Positions 20,191-32,146 of a DNA stretch of 64,000 nucleotides are shown here, in pieces. Position 1 is the first letter of the stretch, and every line of letters starts with the position of its first letter. Source of the stretch: Wallemia ichthyophaga EXF-994 (lineage: Eukaryota; Basidiomycota; Wallemiomycetes; Wallemiales; Wallemiaceae); the NCBI RefSeq assembly GCF_000400465.1, contig NW_008806274.1:248001-312000 (forward strand), written 5' to 3'. The notes beneath the pieces were generated by a model, which had not been told where the DNA came from, did not search any database, and saw nothing but the letters and a program-made list of their open reading frames with translations. The translations under genes and the position numbers were made by a program.

Positions 20191-20880
20191 ATGCGGGGAT
20201 GGCTGGTGGCTGTGTATTTGGTGATTGTTGGGGTATATTTGAGTGGTAGACGGCCACCATACAGCTACTCAAATAGGCAGAACACATTACTCGTTATCGC
20301 CCACCCAGATGACGAAGTTATGTTCTTTGGGCCAGCGTTGAACTATTTCCGAGGAGAGAGCAATTTACACGTTCTGTGCTTATCAACTGGAAACTCTAAT
20401 GGATTGGGCATTGAACGTGAACAAGAGCTTTATCGCAGTCTGCGTGTATTTGGAGTGGAAAACAACAGGATTAGAGTGGTGGATGACGCGTTACTGGAGG
20501 ATGGAATGGATTGGAGTACTCAGTACATTTCAAGTTCAGTCACAGAGTACACAAACGCTCATAACATCCACACTGTCCTCACATTTGACCAATCAGGCGT
20601 GTCTTCTCATCCAAATCACATAGCCCTGAATAAAGGAGTTACGGCTATTGAGACGGTTGATATACGTAAATGCTTCCTCAGAACACACAGCATACCGATA
20701 AAGTACTCTTCGTTCACTTACCCGTTGCAAACTTCAGAGCTGAGCATATCGTCCACTTTCACAGAGTACGCTAGGTCTGTGGGTGGAATGCGTAATCACC
20801 AAACACAGCTTGAATGGTATAGACTGGGATACATACTCACAAGCCGTTATATGTGGATGAATGAATTTGATTGTATTTGA
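20191..20880 (+). CDS. GPI12: N-acetylglucosaminyl-phosphatidylinositol de-N-acetylase (PIG-L/GPI12)
   Basis: This catalyses the second step of GPI-anchor synthesis on the ER: removal of acetyl from GlcNAc-PI. A single exon gives 229 residues. An N-terminal membrane anchor (LVAVYLVIVGVYLSG) precedes the catalytic motif VIAHPDDEVMFFGPAL. Later come LCLSTGNSNGLG and the second metal motif SSHPNHIALNKG. All ligands expected in LmbE/PIG-L proteins are visible. The start is the only ATG compatible with the anchor. Confidence 0.93.
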   Translation: MRGWLVAVYLVIVGVYLSGRRPPYSYSNRQNTLLVIAHPDDEVMFFGPALNYFRGESNLHVLCLSTGNSNGLGIEREQELYRSLRVFGVENNRIRVVDDALLEDGMDWSTQYISSSVTEYTNAHNIHTVLTFDQSGVSSHPNHIALNKGVTAIETVDIRKCFLRTHSIPIKYSSFTYPLQTSELSISSTFTEYARSVGGMRNHQTQLEWYRLGYILTSRYMWMNEFDCI

Positions 20881-20886
20881 ATACGT

Positions 20887-21208
20887 TTAGTGATGCTGGG
20901 CTGGCGTGTATTCCTCCTTCCTTTGCCCCAGTTTACCCTCTCTAAACTCCCTAGCCCAGAGCATCGATGGTATCCACCTTGATGGCTCACGTGTCCTGTT
21001 CTCCTTGGCCGCTGAGTAGCTCCAAACGCCGTACGTCAGAAATCCAATGCCGGTGAAAACGACGGCTGTGTTAGCCTTCCAATTGCGTGGATTAGTCCAC
21101 CAGCCACCTGTTGGTGTCCAAACATCTTTTGGTACTGGGAATTGTGCTCCACCGCCCTACAAATGCGTGTTATAGACGCTTCATCTATAATCTCTCCGTT
21201 CTCACCAT
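20887..21208 (-). CDS. Small single-pass membrane protein, fungal-conserved type
   Basis: The coding sequence is split so that exon 1 (21208..21206) is only the start codon ATG. A 49-nt intron (GTGAGA...TTGTAG) follows, and exon 2 is 21156..20887; 90 residues in total. The protein begins MGGGAQFPVPKDVWTPTGGW, continues through WWTNPRNWKANTAVV, and has one hydrophobic helix (TAVVFTGIGFLTYGVWSY) followed by a basic/aromatic tail (RWIPSMLWAREF). Short proteins of this layout, with GGG..PYPK..W.P.GGW at the N-terminus, occur widely in fungi and may be mitochondrial inner-membrane accessory subunits; I cannot name it. It shares a 66-bp spacer with the divergent PEX3 gene. Confidence 0.75.
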
Positions 21209-21274
21209 TTTATATTTCCAGCGTGATTGTATTGGTGCAAGCGTATGAGCCCCTCCTTGATCCTGTACTATCAC

Positions 21275-22623
21275 ATGGAAAAACTTAGAAAAGCAGTTTA
21301 CGATAGAAGACGAGGAATTGGCATCCTCGCTGCCGTAGCCACTGGCAGCTACTTTATTTGCTCCTATCTTAGCTCGAAATTGTCTGAGATCCAGGATCAG
21401 GCAGATAGAGATAGAGTCGCAAAGCAGAGGTGCGTTCAGAGTATTCCAATGGCCCTACATAACCCCAGCTATCCAGCCTACGTCGCAAATTTTACCAAAT
21501 TCTCCAGGATTCCACTTTCACAGTTATGGCTCTTCTACCTCCCCTTGAATCTCAACTCGATGGCATCTTTAACGTACATGCCATCACCGAAGAATTGAAA
21601 GAACGCGCTAAATCCCCATCAATGTCTCACTCTGCTGTTTTCTCAGAATCCTCACTCGCCCCGTCATCAGATGATAATGGCATGCATTCATCCGCAATCA
21701 GCAATGATTCCTCTGCTATTTCTCTTGGTGGTCACTCTGAGCAGTCTGCTCAATCTGAACACTCTAATTCCCTTCCCTCTTCAGATGCCTCCCCTTCAAG
21801 TCCACTTGCGAGCAAAATTTCGCAGCTAAAACTTAAGTCGAAAAAAGATCTCTGGGAGGAGCTCAAGGTTAGGACTGTCGCACAAACTATCACCATTCAC
21901 TACGCCGTTACGTTGCTCACTCTTCTTACTCACATTCAATTATCCCATCTTGGCAGAGAAGCATACATTGCTCAGCTGCGCGCACTAGCCAGATCCAGGG
22001 CACCAGTGCCATTTGAAACCGCAGATTATAGCAACAGCGACAGTGACACTTCGGACAAGACCTACCTCAGCCTCTCATGGTGGTTCATTTACTCAGGTCT
22101 TCCGAGACTATCTGAGCGTATCAAAGGGGTTGTAGATGATGTGATTGGTGGCGCATCGCTCAGGGACACCATAGATGGATCTCGTCTGATTCAGTGGATT
22201 AAACAGATCAGAGCCAAACTCGACTGCGGTCCTGTCGAGGAATTCCTCGACGAACTTTTCCCAATGACAGACAAAACGCTGATGGAGACCCTGGATGGTA
22301 ACCAACATTCCAACAACGTGCATACGGGTGAGATGTTTGTCGATTTAGTCGAGCAAACCCGCACCTCGCTCCTAACGTCCGACTTGAAGAGCATCATGAC
22401 TGACTGTCTCAATAAGAGCTTCGATCAATTGGCAGCCTCACTTTCTCACCTCCCATCTAACAAACTTGCTTCGCAATTACCGAAAGTTAAAAAAAGCGGT
22501 CAGACATCCCTCCATTCTGTACCAAACGAGATGGTCGAAATGCTCGCAAATCACGACGATCTGCTCGCTTTTGACGCCCTTATCCAAACCAACTACGAAT
22601 CTGCCATTGATAAGGTCAAGTGA
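21275..22623 (+). CDS. PEX3: Peroxin 3
   Basis: PEX3 anchors PEX19 at the ER/peroxisome membrane and is needed for membrane-protein insertion. Exons are 21275..21429 and 21477..22623; the 47-nt intron is GTGCGT...ATCCAG. The product is 433 residues. The start ATG 21275 gives MEKLRKAVYDRRRGIGI before the single N-terminal membrane helix (ILAAVATGSYFICSYL), as in other PEX3. Splicing restores LRRKFYQILQDSTFTVMALL, a core PEX3 block (normally RRF..NQ.DCTFT...LLP). A Ser-rich disordered insert lies at about residues 110-165. The rest is helical with VAQTITIHYAVTLLTLLTHIQL. Confidence 0.92.
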
Positions 22624-22728
22624 AAGTGAGTCATGTAATGGAGTGGACACGCCTATCCTATCTACTATTCTAGCATTCTAGTATCACAAATTGTATATCA
22701 AATCATACTTGTACTTGTATACGTTTAA

Positions 22729-25700
22729 ATGAACGTGTATGTAATTGCATTCGGGGCCGTTCAAGTGGCCGTGAAAATATTCAGCTCCGGAATGCATAAC
22801 CTGAAATGGGACGGAGATGTCATTGTCGACATAAACCATCGAGACAGCACACCAATGAATGAGAAGAGCAACGAATTTTACTCTCTCAATGATGAAGAGT
22901 CGCTTCAGCCGCGGTCTAAAAGTAAGGGCAAAGATAGAGGAAATGGCAACGGCAAAGGCAAGCAACGCATGTCCAATTTCTATCTCGGAGACAAGTACGA
23001 CGAGACGCTAGAAGATCTAGAAGACAGTTTCTTCAATGCGTCGACGTCCGCCAACAACAGGCACCACAGCACCACCACCAATTCACCATTACGACCAATC
23101 GGCAGCGAAGATTCCATCCAGCAGCTCAAAACTCATGCGGAGAATTTCGTCAGCCATCACTCCCAACGTCTCTCGGAGACAGCGACAACAACGACGCCGA
23201 ACAATAGCAGTCCCAGTGCTAGCACGACGACAAGCAGTGACAACATATCCAATTTCTCCAATGCATGGGCGAATGCCAAGGCGCATATGAATTTGGGTGG
23301 CAGAAACAGCTTTGTTTCAGTTGATTCAGAGGATGGGGAAGGTAGGTTGCCACGGCCAGTCACCGCCCTAGGTGAAACGTCTATTCTGGGCAATTTGCTT
23401 GATCTTTACGCTCATAAAATCGTTGGGCAGCGTGTGTTGGCAGATGGTGCACCAGCAGAAGCAGAAGCAGAAGCAGCAGTAGCGCCACTTCCATCACCAC
23501 CACAGGGAAATATCTCAGGTAACGTGCCCAGGAATGACAGCCCAGCCGCACCCGAACAGGTCAAGATACCAATGACATCCCTTAATCGCCAGAGCAACCA
23601 GGAAACAGTGAGGAGCACGCCTAGTCACTCATCTATTCCCGCCGTGCGTAGCAGGTCGAACAGCCTGCCGGACGAGACTGGCGTTGCTGCTTCCTATCCA
23701 CCCAGACCATCCCCAGGCAGGGATGCTAGACGCACATCGCAGCCTCCCAGGCCGAGCTTTAACATAAATTTTCCTCTCACGCCTGTCGATGAAAATGTTC
23801 CTGCGAGGAATAAACCTAACTTGAACATAGAAGTGAACAGGAATAGGAGCATGGACTTGAGTAGAAATAGGAGCATGGATATTGAAAGAAACAGAAGCAG
23901 AAGCAACTCGGCTGAAAGCACCAAATCTTACACCTCAGTCAATCATCTCCTCAAGTCTTTTCCAAATCACTCAAATTTTCACGGGGGCGCTGAATACGAC
24001 GATGATGACGAAGCCAGTCCTGATGATCTCGCCGAGAATCATCCTATTAAGAAACTTATATCACCCAGAATGAGTACCGAAAGCGGCCCAAGAGACACAT
24101 ATCCACTTCTCGGAGGAGAGAAAGAAGCTAACGACCCAAAACGTCCTTCTGATCCGGTGAGCTTAGCTGGATAGAGTCTGTAGCGTCACTCACTTAACTC
24201 AACGCAGTTCGAAGATGAATTGGTTAAGAAGATCTCAGATTCATTACAAAGACACGATTTTCTGCTCAGATTGGGCAAGGCGTTGATGGATTATGGCGCA
24301 CCTACACACCGCATTGAGAGCCAACTCTACACTGCGGCTGATTTTTTAAACGTGCGTGTCTTGCATTCTGCAAGCAAAATGCCAATCTCACACGCTCCCC
24401 TTCAGGTATCAGCATCATTCTTATATCTCCCCAATATCCTCATGATTACACTGTCAGATTACGACACACATACTTGTGGGTGGTTGCAATCGCGCTAATT
24501 CTAATTACCTTACCTTACCTTCAGGCGAGCAATTTTTTCTCAGATCCACAGGAGGACTGGACCTATCCAGGCTGAGCAAAGCACACAAAGTGTATGTAGA
24601 AGTCATAAATAAAAAAATCAATACCGAGCAGGCATTATGGCGGTTGCACGATATAGCGGAGTGCGTGAGTTGGGTGAGCTTGAAAAGATGGTGGACATAC
24701 TGATACACTAAGCTCAGGAAGACCAGTACACTGCACGGCAAACGGTTCTTATTGGCGCTTTAGCCAGTGCTGCAGTAGCCCCAATGGCATTCAGCGCAAG
24801 GTATGTATGTGTTACGAGCGTCGCATTCACGCCACTCAAACCCACCACAGTCTGGCAGACATCCCAGTCGTCTTCTTTCTCGGAGGATTTCTCACATTTG
24901 TGAAAGTGAGCGGCGTGCTAAAGAGCGAGTCGTTTGGATTCATATTGGAAATATCGTGTGCGTGTCTCATATCTGTGAGTGGGATTCACGACAACAGCTC
25001 AAACACACAAGCTGACCAGTTTTATCACCACTACCACACTAACAGATGGCTGCACGCGGTCTATTTACAACCGGCGTATTCTGCTTCCAGTCCATCGCAG
25101 CTAGCGCGATTGTGTTGATATTACCCGGATGGATCATAGCGTGCGGGGCGCTAGAGCTCGCCTCGCGCAATATAGTCTCAGGCTCTATTCGCGTCGTTTA
25201 CGCTCTATGCTACTCTATGTTCCTCGGATTCGCGATCAGCATCGGCAGCGATTTTATCAGTGTTCTCGCAGTCCACGACAACAGCGACCAGCATGATCAG
25301 TTTGACACGGTCACTCTCAGCGGCACGTTCCTTCCTAACTCGTCTTTCTCAGATATCAACAACCCAATCGAAGAGGGCAGCTTCACTTTCACTAATACTT
25401 CAGCACCGACATACCACGGAGATGTTGTATGTGTGCGTCACCCTGATGCACCGTTCTATCTCAAGACTATGCCTAAGATTTATCTCCTCGTTTGCGCTCC
25501 TGTCTTCGCGGCGTTTTTGTCCATGTACAACAAGGCTGACTGGCGCAAGTCTGAGATGTGGATTGGCGTAATCATTAGTTGCTCGGGCTATGCTTCCAAC
25601 GTCGCTACTACTATGTTCGCCCCAAATCGCTCAGATATTATCAGCTCAGTGTCATCTTTCACCGTCGGATTTCTAGGTAATTGTTATTCCAGATTGTTTA

Positions 25701-25942
25701 AGCGCTCGGCTTTTCCTGTCACTGTTACGGGCATCCTCCTCTGTGTTCCCAACGGTATAAGTGCTGCGGGCGGCATTGCCATGTCTAACCCTAGTCCTGA
25801 CAATGAATCGTCCTTCAGTCGTGGTTTGGTTATTGGATTAAGAATGTTCCAGGTCGCTGTCGGTATCGTCGTTGGGTTGTTTTTGTCAACCATTTTCGTT
25901 TACAACATCGGTGCTAAAAGAGGCTTCCTCTTTAGCTTCTAG
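22729..25942 (+). CDS. ThrE/PRM10-type (DUF1212) multi-pass membrane transporter
   Basis: Fungal relatives of bacterial threonine/serine exporters, including yeast pheromone-regulated PRM10. Exons used: 22729..24156, 24208..24351, 24406..24475, 24525..24664, 24718..24800, 24851..24974 and 25046..25942; every junction keeps frame. The first 475 residues are hydrophilic and low in complexity (Asn/Ser/Arg repeats such as RNRSMDLSRNRSMDIERNRS). The start could instead be ATG 22855. The conserved part begins LQRHDFLLRLGKALMDYGAPTHRIE, then ASFLYLPNILMITL, STGGLDLSRLSKAHKVYVEV, FFLGGFLTFVKV, PGWIIACGALELASRNIVSG and FLGFAISIG. About ten hydrophobic helices follow. Substrate is not known. Confidence 0.85.
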
Positions 25943-26274
25943 ATAGTTAATTTTACGTATATCTTGGATATATTGTTCAGTATTTTATGAATTATTTTCT
26001 TAACGATGCTACGAAATTCGGTACGAATCATGCATGCCGGCTTCGGTGCAAATTCTCACTGTTTTGTTCCGCTGCCCGATAAGGAAATATGGTAGTTTAT
26101 ACAATTGGATGTGAGTTAAGTATCCTATTATTCGCAGATTTAATCTTATAAAGCTGTCGCTGTTTTCATATTTTTCCCAGAGATGAATTATTTCACCAAA
26201 CAAGTCGACGCGAATAAGGAGGCGGATTGAAGTGACTAGGCTTCTTTAAGAGCAAATAAATAGCAAATATACTA
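25943..26274. other. Intergenic region, about 330 bp
   Basis: AT-rich spacer between the ThrE-like gene and a hypothetical gene on the same strand. No RNA or repeat is seen. Confidence 0.4.
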
Positions 26275-26799
26275 ATGCTAACATTAAAATTCCTCTACAA
26301 GCGTCGTAAGTGGGCTACCTACAATGATTGTTACATGACACCCATAGTTCTCGCACACACCAAACGCAGACGCCGTAGATCAGCTCCAGAGCTGCCACAG
26401 TCGGAAAGTTTCAAATGCATAGGAATTCTTGACGAGGAGTCAATGTTTGACATGTTCGACCAGATGTACAACACGCCTATACTGACACATAGACCGAATT
26501 TGACATACTACGAGATGTGGTATAGGAACCTGAAGCACTACGATCACATTGCGGCTAGTGTGAATCTCTCTAGCACCTCCAGCTCAACTAGCAACGTTTT
26601 CAAATTCACTCCTCACAACAGCCCAGTCATCAAACATCATAAAAATATCGATAGAGGTAGTGATGGAAGCTTTAGTAGCAGTATTTTTGATAATCTTTCT
26701 ATGCTTGATTCACCTTCTTCTGCTCCAACTAGACCGTCGATGCGCGAAGTTGTTGTCGATGGCGAAATTGTCACTATCGAATTCTCGCTCAGGATTTAA
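26275..26799 (+). CDS. Hypothetical protein, basic N-terminus
   Basis: A single ATG-started frame of 174 residues that I do not recognise. The N-terminus holds a run of arginines (KRRRRRSAPELP) resembling a nuclear signal, then an acidic/aromatic segment (EESMFDMFDQMYNTP), a Tyr/Trp-rich stretch (LTYYEMWYRNLKHYDH), a Ser/Thr-rich linker and a final strand-like EVVVDGEIVTIEFSLRI. Codon use resembles neighbouring genes. The A-rich leader before the ATG and the orderly composition argue for a real gene. Function unknown. Confidence 0.55.
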   Translation: MLTLKFLYKRRKWATYNDCYMTPIVLAHTKRRRRRSAPELPQSESFKCIGILDEESMFDMFDQMYNTPILTHRPNLTYYEMWYRNLKHYDHIAASVNLSSTSSSTSNVFKFTPHNSPVIKHHKNIDRGSDGSFSSSIFDNLSMLDSPSSAPTRPSMREVVVDGEIVTIEFSLRI

Positions 26800-27068
26800 T
26801 GTGATGCAGCGGATATTTAAAAGATATTGAGACACTCGACTTTCGCAAACTCGCACACGTGCACAAATCGCTCTTAATTTATATTCCAAAGCATTATTCC
26901 TACTTCTGCGTTATTCAATTGTTATTTGAAGATACTTCTATTGAGCTGTACTTTGAAATTAGAAATTGAGTGAATTGAGTGAGAGTACAAGACACTTGCA
27001 AAACTGCTGAAGTTCTTGAAAGAAGCAAACGATATATAAAATTACAACAAGGCTTTTTTATTTTAAAC

Positions 27069-27542
27069 TCACAAAAAGTGGTAATCAATGCTTTCAATGC
27101 TAATACGATGTTGTTTATAGTCAAATTTCTGCCAGGTAATTCTATTCTGAAAAAGTAGCGCGGCGGAAGAATTTTGACTCTCCAAGAAAACATAATGGAT
27201 CGATGAATTCTGCTTTGCTTGGTACTTAGATGATTTAATTCTAGGAAAGCGGTACTTGTCGAAATTTTTGTGGAACACTCCTAGTTTCAATTTCTTCAAA
27301 TTTGGCATCTCTGATAGGAAGCAGCAAGTAGGGAAGTTCGGGTACAGATTAAAACGACTAAAAGTATCAATGCTGCAGCCCCAAATTAGGGATTCATCCA
27401 CTACATAGTCTGTTGTAATAGAAAGATCTTTAACGATCATCATTGCTTCCAATGAATACCGAAAGCAATTGAGTTTTCCTGAAGTAGAGTAAATACCCCA
27501 AATAAGAGTGTCATTATACCGGTGAAAAATTCGACTGTTCAA
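27069..27542 (-). pseudogene. Possible LRR/F-box-like gene fragment
   Basis: A 157-residue frame with hydrophobic periodicity and leucine-rich phrases (MPNLKKLKLGVF, LEAMMIVKDLSITTDY), recalling the repeat part of F-box/LRR proteins. Directly upstream on the same strand (27740..27580) is another coding-like stretch (LRAIDLSISACSSF, then VKMLHLRHVNF). It ends in a stop and could not be joined by a convincing intron. I read this as a decayed or poorly resolved LRR-type gene. It could also be chance frames in AT-rich DNA. Confidence 0.3.
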
Positions 27543-27782
27543 ACTGAAACTCCAATCATTTATATTTTAAAAGCGATCAAAATTGACATGGCGCAAATGC
27601 AACATCTTCACTTCAGCACAAAGAGATTTGGTGATATGCTCAGGAGTGATTGATAACAGCCTGAAACTGCTGCAAGCAGAGATGGAAAGATCGATAGCTC
27701 TAAGAAATCTTGAAAGCGTGATTATTCTCTATTTAATCATAATTGCTAGTTTCAATCTTGTATTAAATTCTGTTGAAATGGG

Positions 27783-28283
27783 CTAGACCATCATCATCAC
27801 ATAAGTCTTGGTAAACTTCTGGTGGTGAACCTTAACAAACACGCTACCCAATTTACTACCAGAACACTCCCTCAAATTGATCCAGTCTTTGAGCTCTTGA
27901 GCGTCAGTTTGATTTTTAGGTGAAAACGTTGCTCTCGAGAAAACTATTAAGCAGAAATTCAGTTAAGGTCTAATGTGAGAATGTTGACTACTATTCATGC
28001 ACCTAATGACTTCCATTCTACCATTTCCGATTACTGGCAGCCACTCTCTTCTACCTGTGGCTTTGTTGAAACCTTTCAACAAAACTTTTCGTGAAAAGTT
28101 TCACACATTAAAGTGTCTACTATTCTCACTATAAATCTAACGTTAAATTACATAGTCCTCTCGTTTTGGAGATTTTGGAAGCGGTGCAAGAGGAGGTAGA
28201 TTGAATGAGATTGAGTGGATGGAATTGGCGAAATAGCAGCCTTGATGGCTCGAACCAAAAAAATTGAATGTTTGGGGTTGCAT
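27783..28283 (-). CDS. Small unrecognised spliced gene (5' part unresolved)
   Basis: The last exon, 27943..27783, encodes a well-formed C-terminus: FSRATFSPKNQTDAQELKDW, then a segment around RECSGSKLGSVFVKVHHQKF, ending in three Met and Val. The exon before it ends at 27992 (GRREWLPVIGNGRMEVIRC). It is joined by a 48-nt intron GTAGTC...CCTTAAC...AATAG. A possible first exon with ATG 28283 (MQPQTFNFFGSSHQG) lies upstream, but its junction was not resolved. The parts are too short to show up as long frames. I do not recognise the family. Confidence 0.4.
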
Positions 28284-28402
28284 GTTCTAAGCGATGTTAA
28301 TTATTGTTAATTTGTGTAAAAATGTACATTCAGATGAAAATCAGCTACATAACAAAGAAAGAGAAGGAACTAAGCGATACGAAAACACGTAAGATATACA
28401 GC

Positions 28403-31400
28403 CTATTTGCCAACCTCGCAGATAAGATCACCGGCGGAGATGCTATCACTTTCAGTGACGACGACTCTGTTAATCTTGCCTGAGGCAGGAGAAGAGATAG
28501 AGTTCTCCATCTTCATAGCGCTAATAACAGCGAGAGGGTCACCCTCCTTGACTTCCTGACCCTGGCTCACGCGCAACTCGATAATGACACCACCCATTGG
28601 TGCACCGACGCTACCTGGTTCTCTCGATGCTTTTTCTCTCTGGACGTGCTCGACAGCGGCCGACTTATCGTCGATACTGACAGCACGCACCTCACCATTA
28701 AGTTCGAAAAAGACGTCGCGCTGTCCTTTCTGTTGATCGAGCGCACCAACAGCAAGTAGCTTGATGAGAAGCGTCTTGCCCTGGTCGATAGTGACGTTCA
28801 CCTCCTCGCCGATCTGTGGAGGAGCAAGGAAAATGCGCGTAGGTACTGCCGAAAGGTCACCGTGTTTTTCGATAAAGTTTTGGTACTGTATGTTTGTCAG
28901 GTATATCAGTCACTGCATTCAATACCACATTCCACTCACCTCTTCGAACACCTTCGGATAGAGACAGTAAGAAGACACGTCAGCGTCAGTGATATGCTTG
29001 CCGTATTTAGCTACAAGCTCCTTCTTTACAGCAGGCAAATTGACCGGCATCATTCCCACACCCGGTCTACCGTCAATACGTGGTTTGTCACGGATAATCT
29101 TTGTTCTGAGCGGCTCTGGGAATCCACCGACAGGCTGACCGAGGTAACCTTGGAAGAACTCTATGACAGAGTTAGGGAAGTCGAGCTTATCAGCGCGCTC
29201 TTCGATGTCTTGCTTCGACAATTGACTCGAGACCATGAATTGTGCAAGGTCTCCAACGACCTTGGACGATGGAGTAACTTTGACGATGTTTCCACATAGC
29301 TCGTTTGCCTCGATGTACTTCTGCTTGATCTCAGTCCACTGTGTTCCCAAGCCGAGCTGCTGCGCCTGGAACATGAGGTTGGTGTACTGTCCACCCGGCA
29401 TCTCGTGGTCGAACACTCCCGAGTCAGAAGAGCGCACGTTAGCTTCGAAGCATTGGTACAGAATGCGACACTGCGTCCAGTACAGGTTGAGAGCTTGAAT
29501 GTCATCGTGGCGGATACCAGCACCGAGACCAGTCTGCTCGAGCGCAGACACAACTGCTCCCATTGATGGCTGTGAAGTAAGCCCGGACATGCTGTCGATG
29601 GCGACATCAACAACATCTGCACCTGCCTGTGCACACGCGAGCATAGAAGCTGCTGAAATACCGGCAGTGTCGTGCGAGTGGACGTGGATTGGCAGCTCTG
29701 GGAAGCGTTGACGGAGTGCGCCGATCAACTTTGTAGCAGCGTGCGGTTTGAGCAAGCCTGCCATATCCTTGATACCGAGGACGTGGATTCCGCAGTCTAC
29801 CAACTCTTGGACAAAGTTAATGTAGTATTCGAGCGTGTACTTTTTCTCCTTTTCAGAAGCCACATCACCCGTGTAACACACAGTAGCTTCAACCACACCG
29901 CCCGCTTTCTTCGCAGCGTCAATACCCAGTTTCATGTTTTCAATATAGTTGAGCGAGTCGAATACGCGGAAAATATCGAGTCCGTTTTCTACAGCCTTCT
30001 TGCTAAAGTCGTAGATAACGTTGTCGGGGTATGACGTGTAGCCGACACCGTTAGCACCGCGCACCAGTGCCTGGAAGGGAACGTTAGGGACGAGTTTACG
30101 CAATGTGCGCAGTCTAGCCCAAGGATCTTCGTAGAGGAAACGCATAGCAACATCAAAAGTAGCACCACCCCAGCATTCCAAGGAATATGCGTTGCTTAAT
30201 GCATGTGAGGTCTCCTTTGCAATGTTCGCCATATCGACAGTACGCAGACGCGTAGCGAGGAGCGATTGGTGGGCGTCTCTCCACGTGGTGTCCATAATAA
30301 GACATCCTTTGTAGTCTCTTATGGCCTTGGCGAAGCCCTCTGGACCCTTGTCAAGGATTACGTTACGCCATCCCTTCTCGCACGGCTCAGAAGTATCAAG
30401 AGGCTTGTTGCTGCCGTCGCGCGATGGGAGCTGAGGCACGACAATTTCCGATTTGAGACCCGGTTCGCCTACTTGTCCCTTTATTGAGGATCCATTGACA
30501 ACAACATCTCCGAGGTATGTCAGCAGCTTTTGCGCTCTGTTCTGCGATGTTACCAGCTTGAAGAGCTCAGGGCTGTCGTCGATAAAGGTGGTCCAGGTGT
30601 TACCAGCAACAAAGATTTCATGGGTGAGCAAACGGAACAGGAAGGGAATGTTTGTCTTGACACCGCGGATGCGGAACTCTACGAGAGCGCGGAGCATCTT
30701 GCGGCGGGCGAGATCGTACGATTGGCCTCTTACTGAAACCTTGACTAGGAGAGAGTCGTAGTGTGGAGTGATGACTGCACCTGCATAGCCATTTGAGGCA
30801 TCCAATCTAATACCGTTACCACCGGCGGATCTGTATACCTCAATTCTGCCGGTATCTGGAGCAAAGCCTACTGAGGGGTCTTCGGTGGTGATTCTGCATT
30901 GAATTGCCGAGCCGCGCTTGGTGATGTTTTCTTGCAGAAGACCTAACTGAGTGAGTGAAGCACCAGTAGCGATTTGGATCTGCGCAGCGACAATGTCGAT
31001 ACCGGTGATTTCCTCTGTGATAGTATGTTCGACTTGAATACGTGGGTTTATTTCAATAAAGTAGTGTCTGCCCATCCGATCGACCAAGACTGTTTCTGTG
31101 TTAGATTGTGCGTCTCAGAGGGATATAAAAAACACCCACACTCTGCGGTACCAGCGTTGCGATAACCGATAGCCCTAGCGAGAGTCTTTGCATCGTTGAG
31201 GATGGAGTCGCGGACTTCATCTGAAAGGTTTGGAGCAGGAGCGATCTCTACGACCTTTTGGTGACGACGCTGAACAGAGCAGTCACGTTCGAACAAGTGA
31301 ATAACATTACCATGGCTGTCTGCAAGTAGCTGAACCTCGATGTGACGTGGGTGATCTAGGAATCTCTCGACAAAGACAGTACCATCGCCGAACGCCGATG

Positions 31401-32146
31401 TAGCTTCAGAGACAGCTCTGCCGAAAGCCTCCTTGAATTCACCTTGAGATCTGACAACACGCATACCACGGCCACCACCGCCCATAGCAGCCTTAATGAT
31501 GACTGGAAATCCATATTCTTGGATGAAGTCGTTTGCTTGGTCGTAAGAGTCGATTGGGCCTTTAGTTCCAGGAACGACAGGGACGTTGTTGTTCATAGCG
31601 AGAGTGCGTGCCTTGGTCTGTGGAGGAGTGTATTAGTGGGGTGTTTGAGCGTAAAATGAGGAAAACAGGTAAACCAACCTTATCTCCGAGACCATCGATG
31701 GCTTCCGGAGTAGGACCAACAAAAGTGATGCCATTTTCAAAGCACTTTCTTGCGAAATCTGCATTTTCAGACAAGAAACCGTATCCAGGGTGTATCAAGT
31801 CGACGCAGTGGTCTTTGGCGATTCTGATGATGTCATCTTGGTCGAGGTACGCGGATACGGGTGGTTTGCCAGCACCAACTTGATAGGCCTCGTCTGACTT
31901 GTAGCGGTGGGAGGATAATCTGTCTTCGTGGGAGTAGATGGACACTGTTTGCATCGATAGTTCGTGTACAGATCTTATGATTCTCACAGCAATTTCGCCT
32001 CTGTTTGCTATCAAGAGACGCTTGCCCTGGAGTGGCTGTCCAGATTTGGTGCGGATGTCGTGGATGGACGTCGGACCCGGTGTGGAAGGCACCGAGGATG
32101 ATTCTCTGAACTCAGCAGCGAATTGAGAATGTGCGTTTGGGTTCAT
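28403..32146 (-). CDS. PYC1: Pyruvate carboxylase
   Basis: This biotin enzyme makes oxaloacetate from pyruvate and bicarbonate in the cytosol. Exons are 32146..31679, 31617..31140, 31089..28940 and 28885..28403, giving 1192 residues, a normal length. In order: biotin carboxylase (KRLLIANRGEIAVRII, IIKAAMGGGGRGMRVV, FLVDRMGRHYFIEINPR across intron 2, IQVEHTITEEITG), carboxyltransferase (TTWRDAHQSLLATRLRT, GGATFDVAMRFLYEDPW), and biotinyl domain with the lysine motif ISAMKMENSIS. Intron 2 can be read with a nearer AG, but only the acceptor giving FLVDRMGRHYF keeps the family sequence. The longer N-terminal frame starts at TTG, so ATG 32146 is used. Confidence 0.96.
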
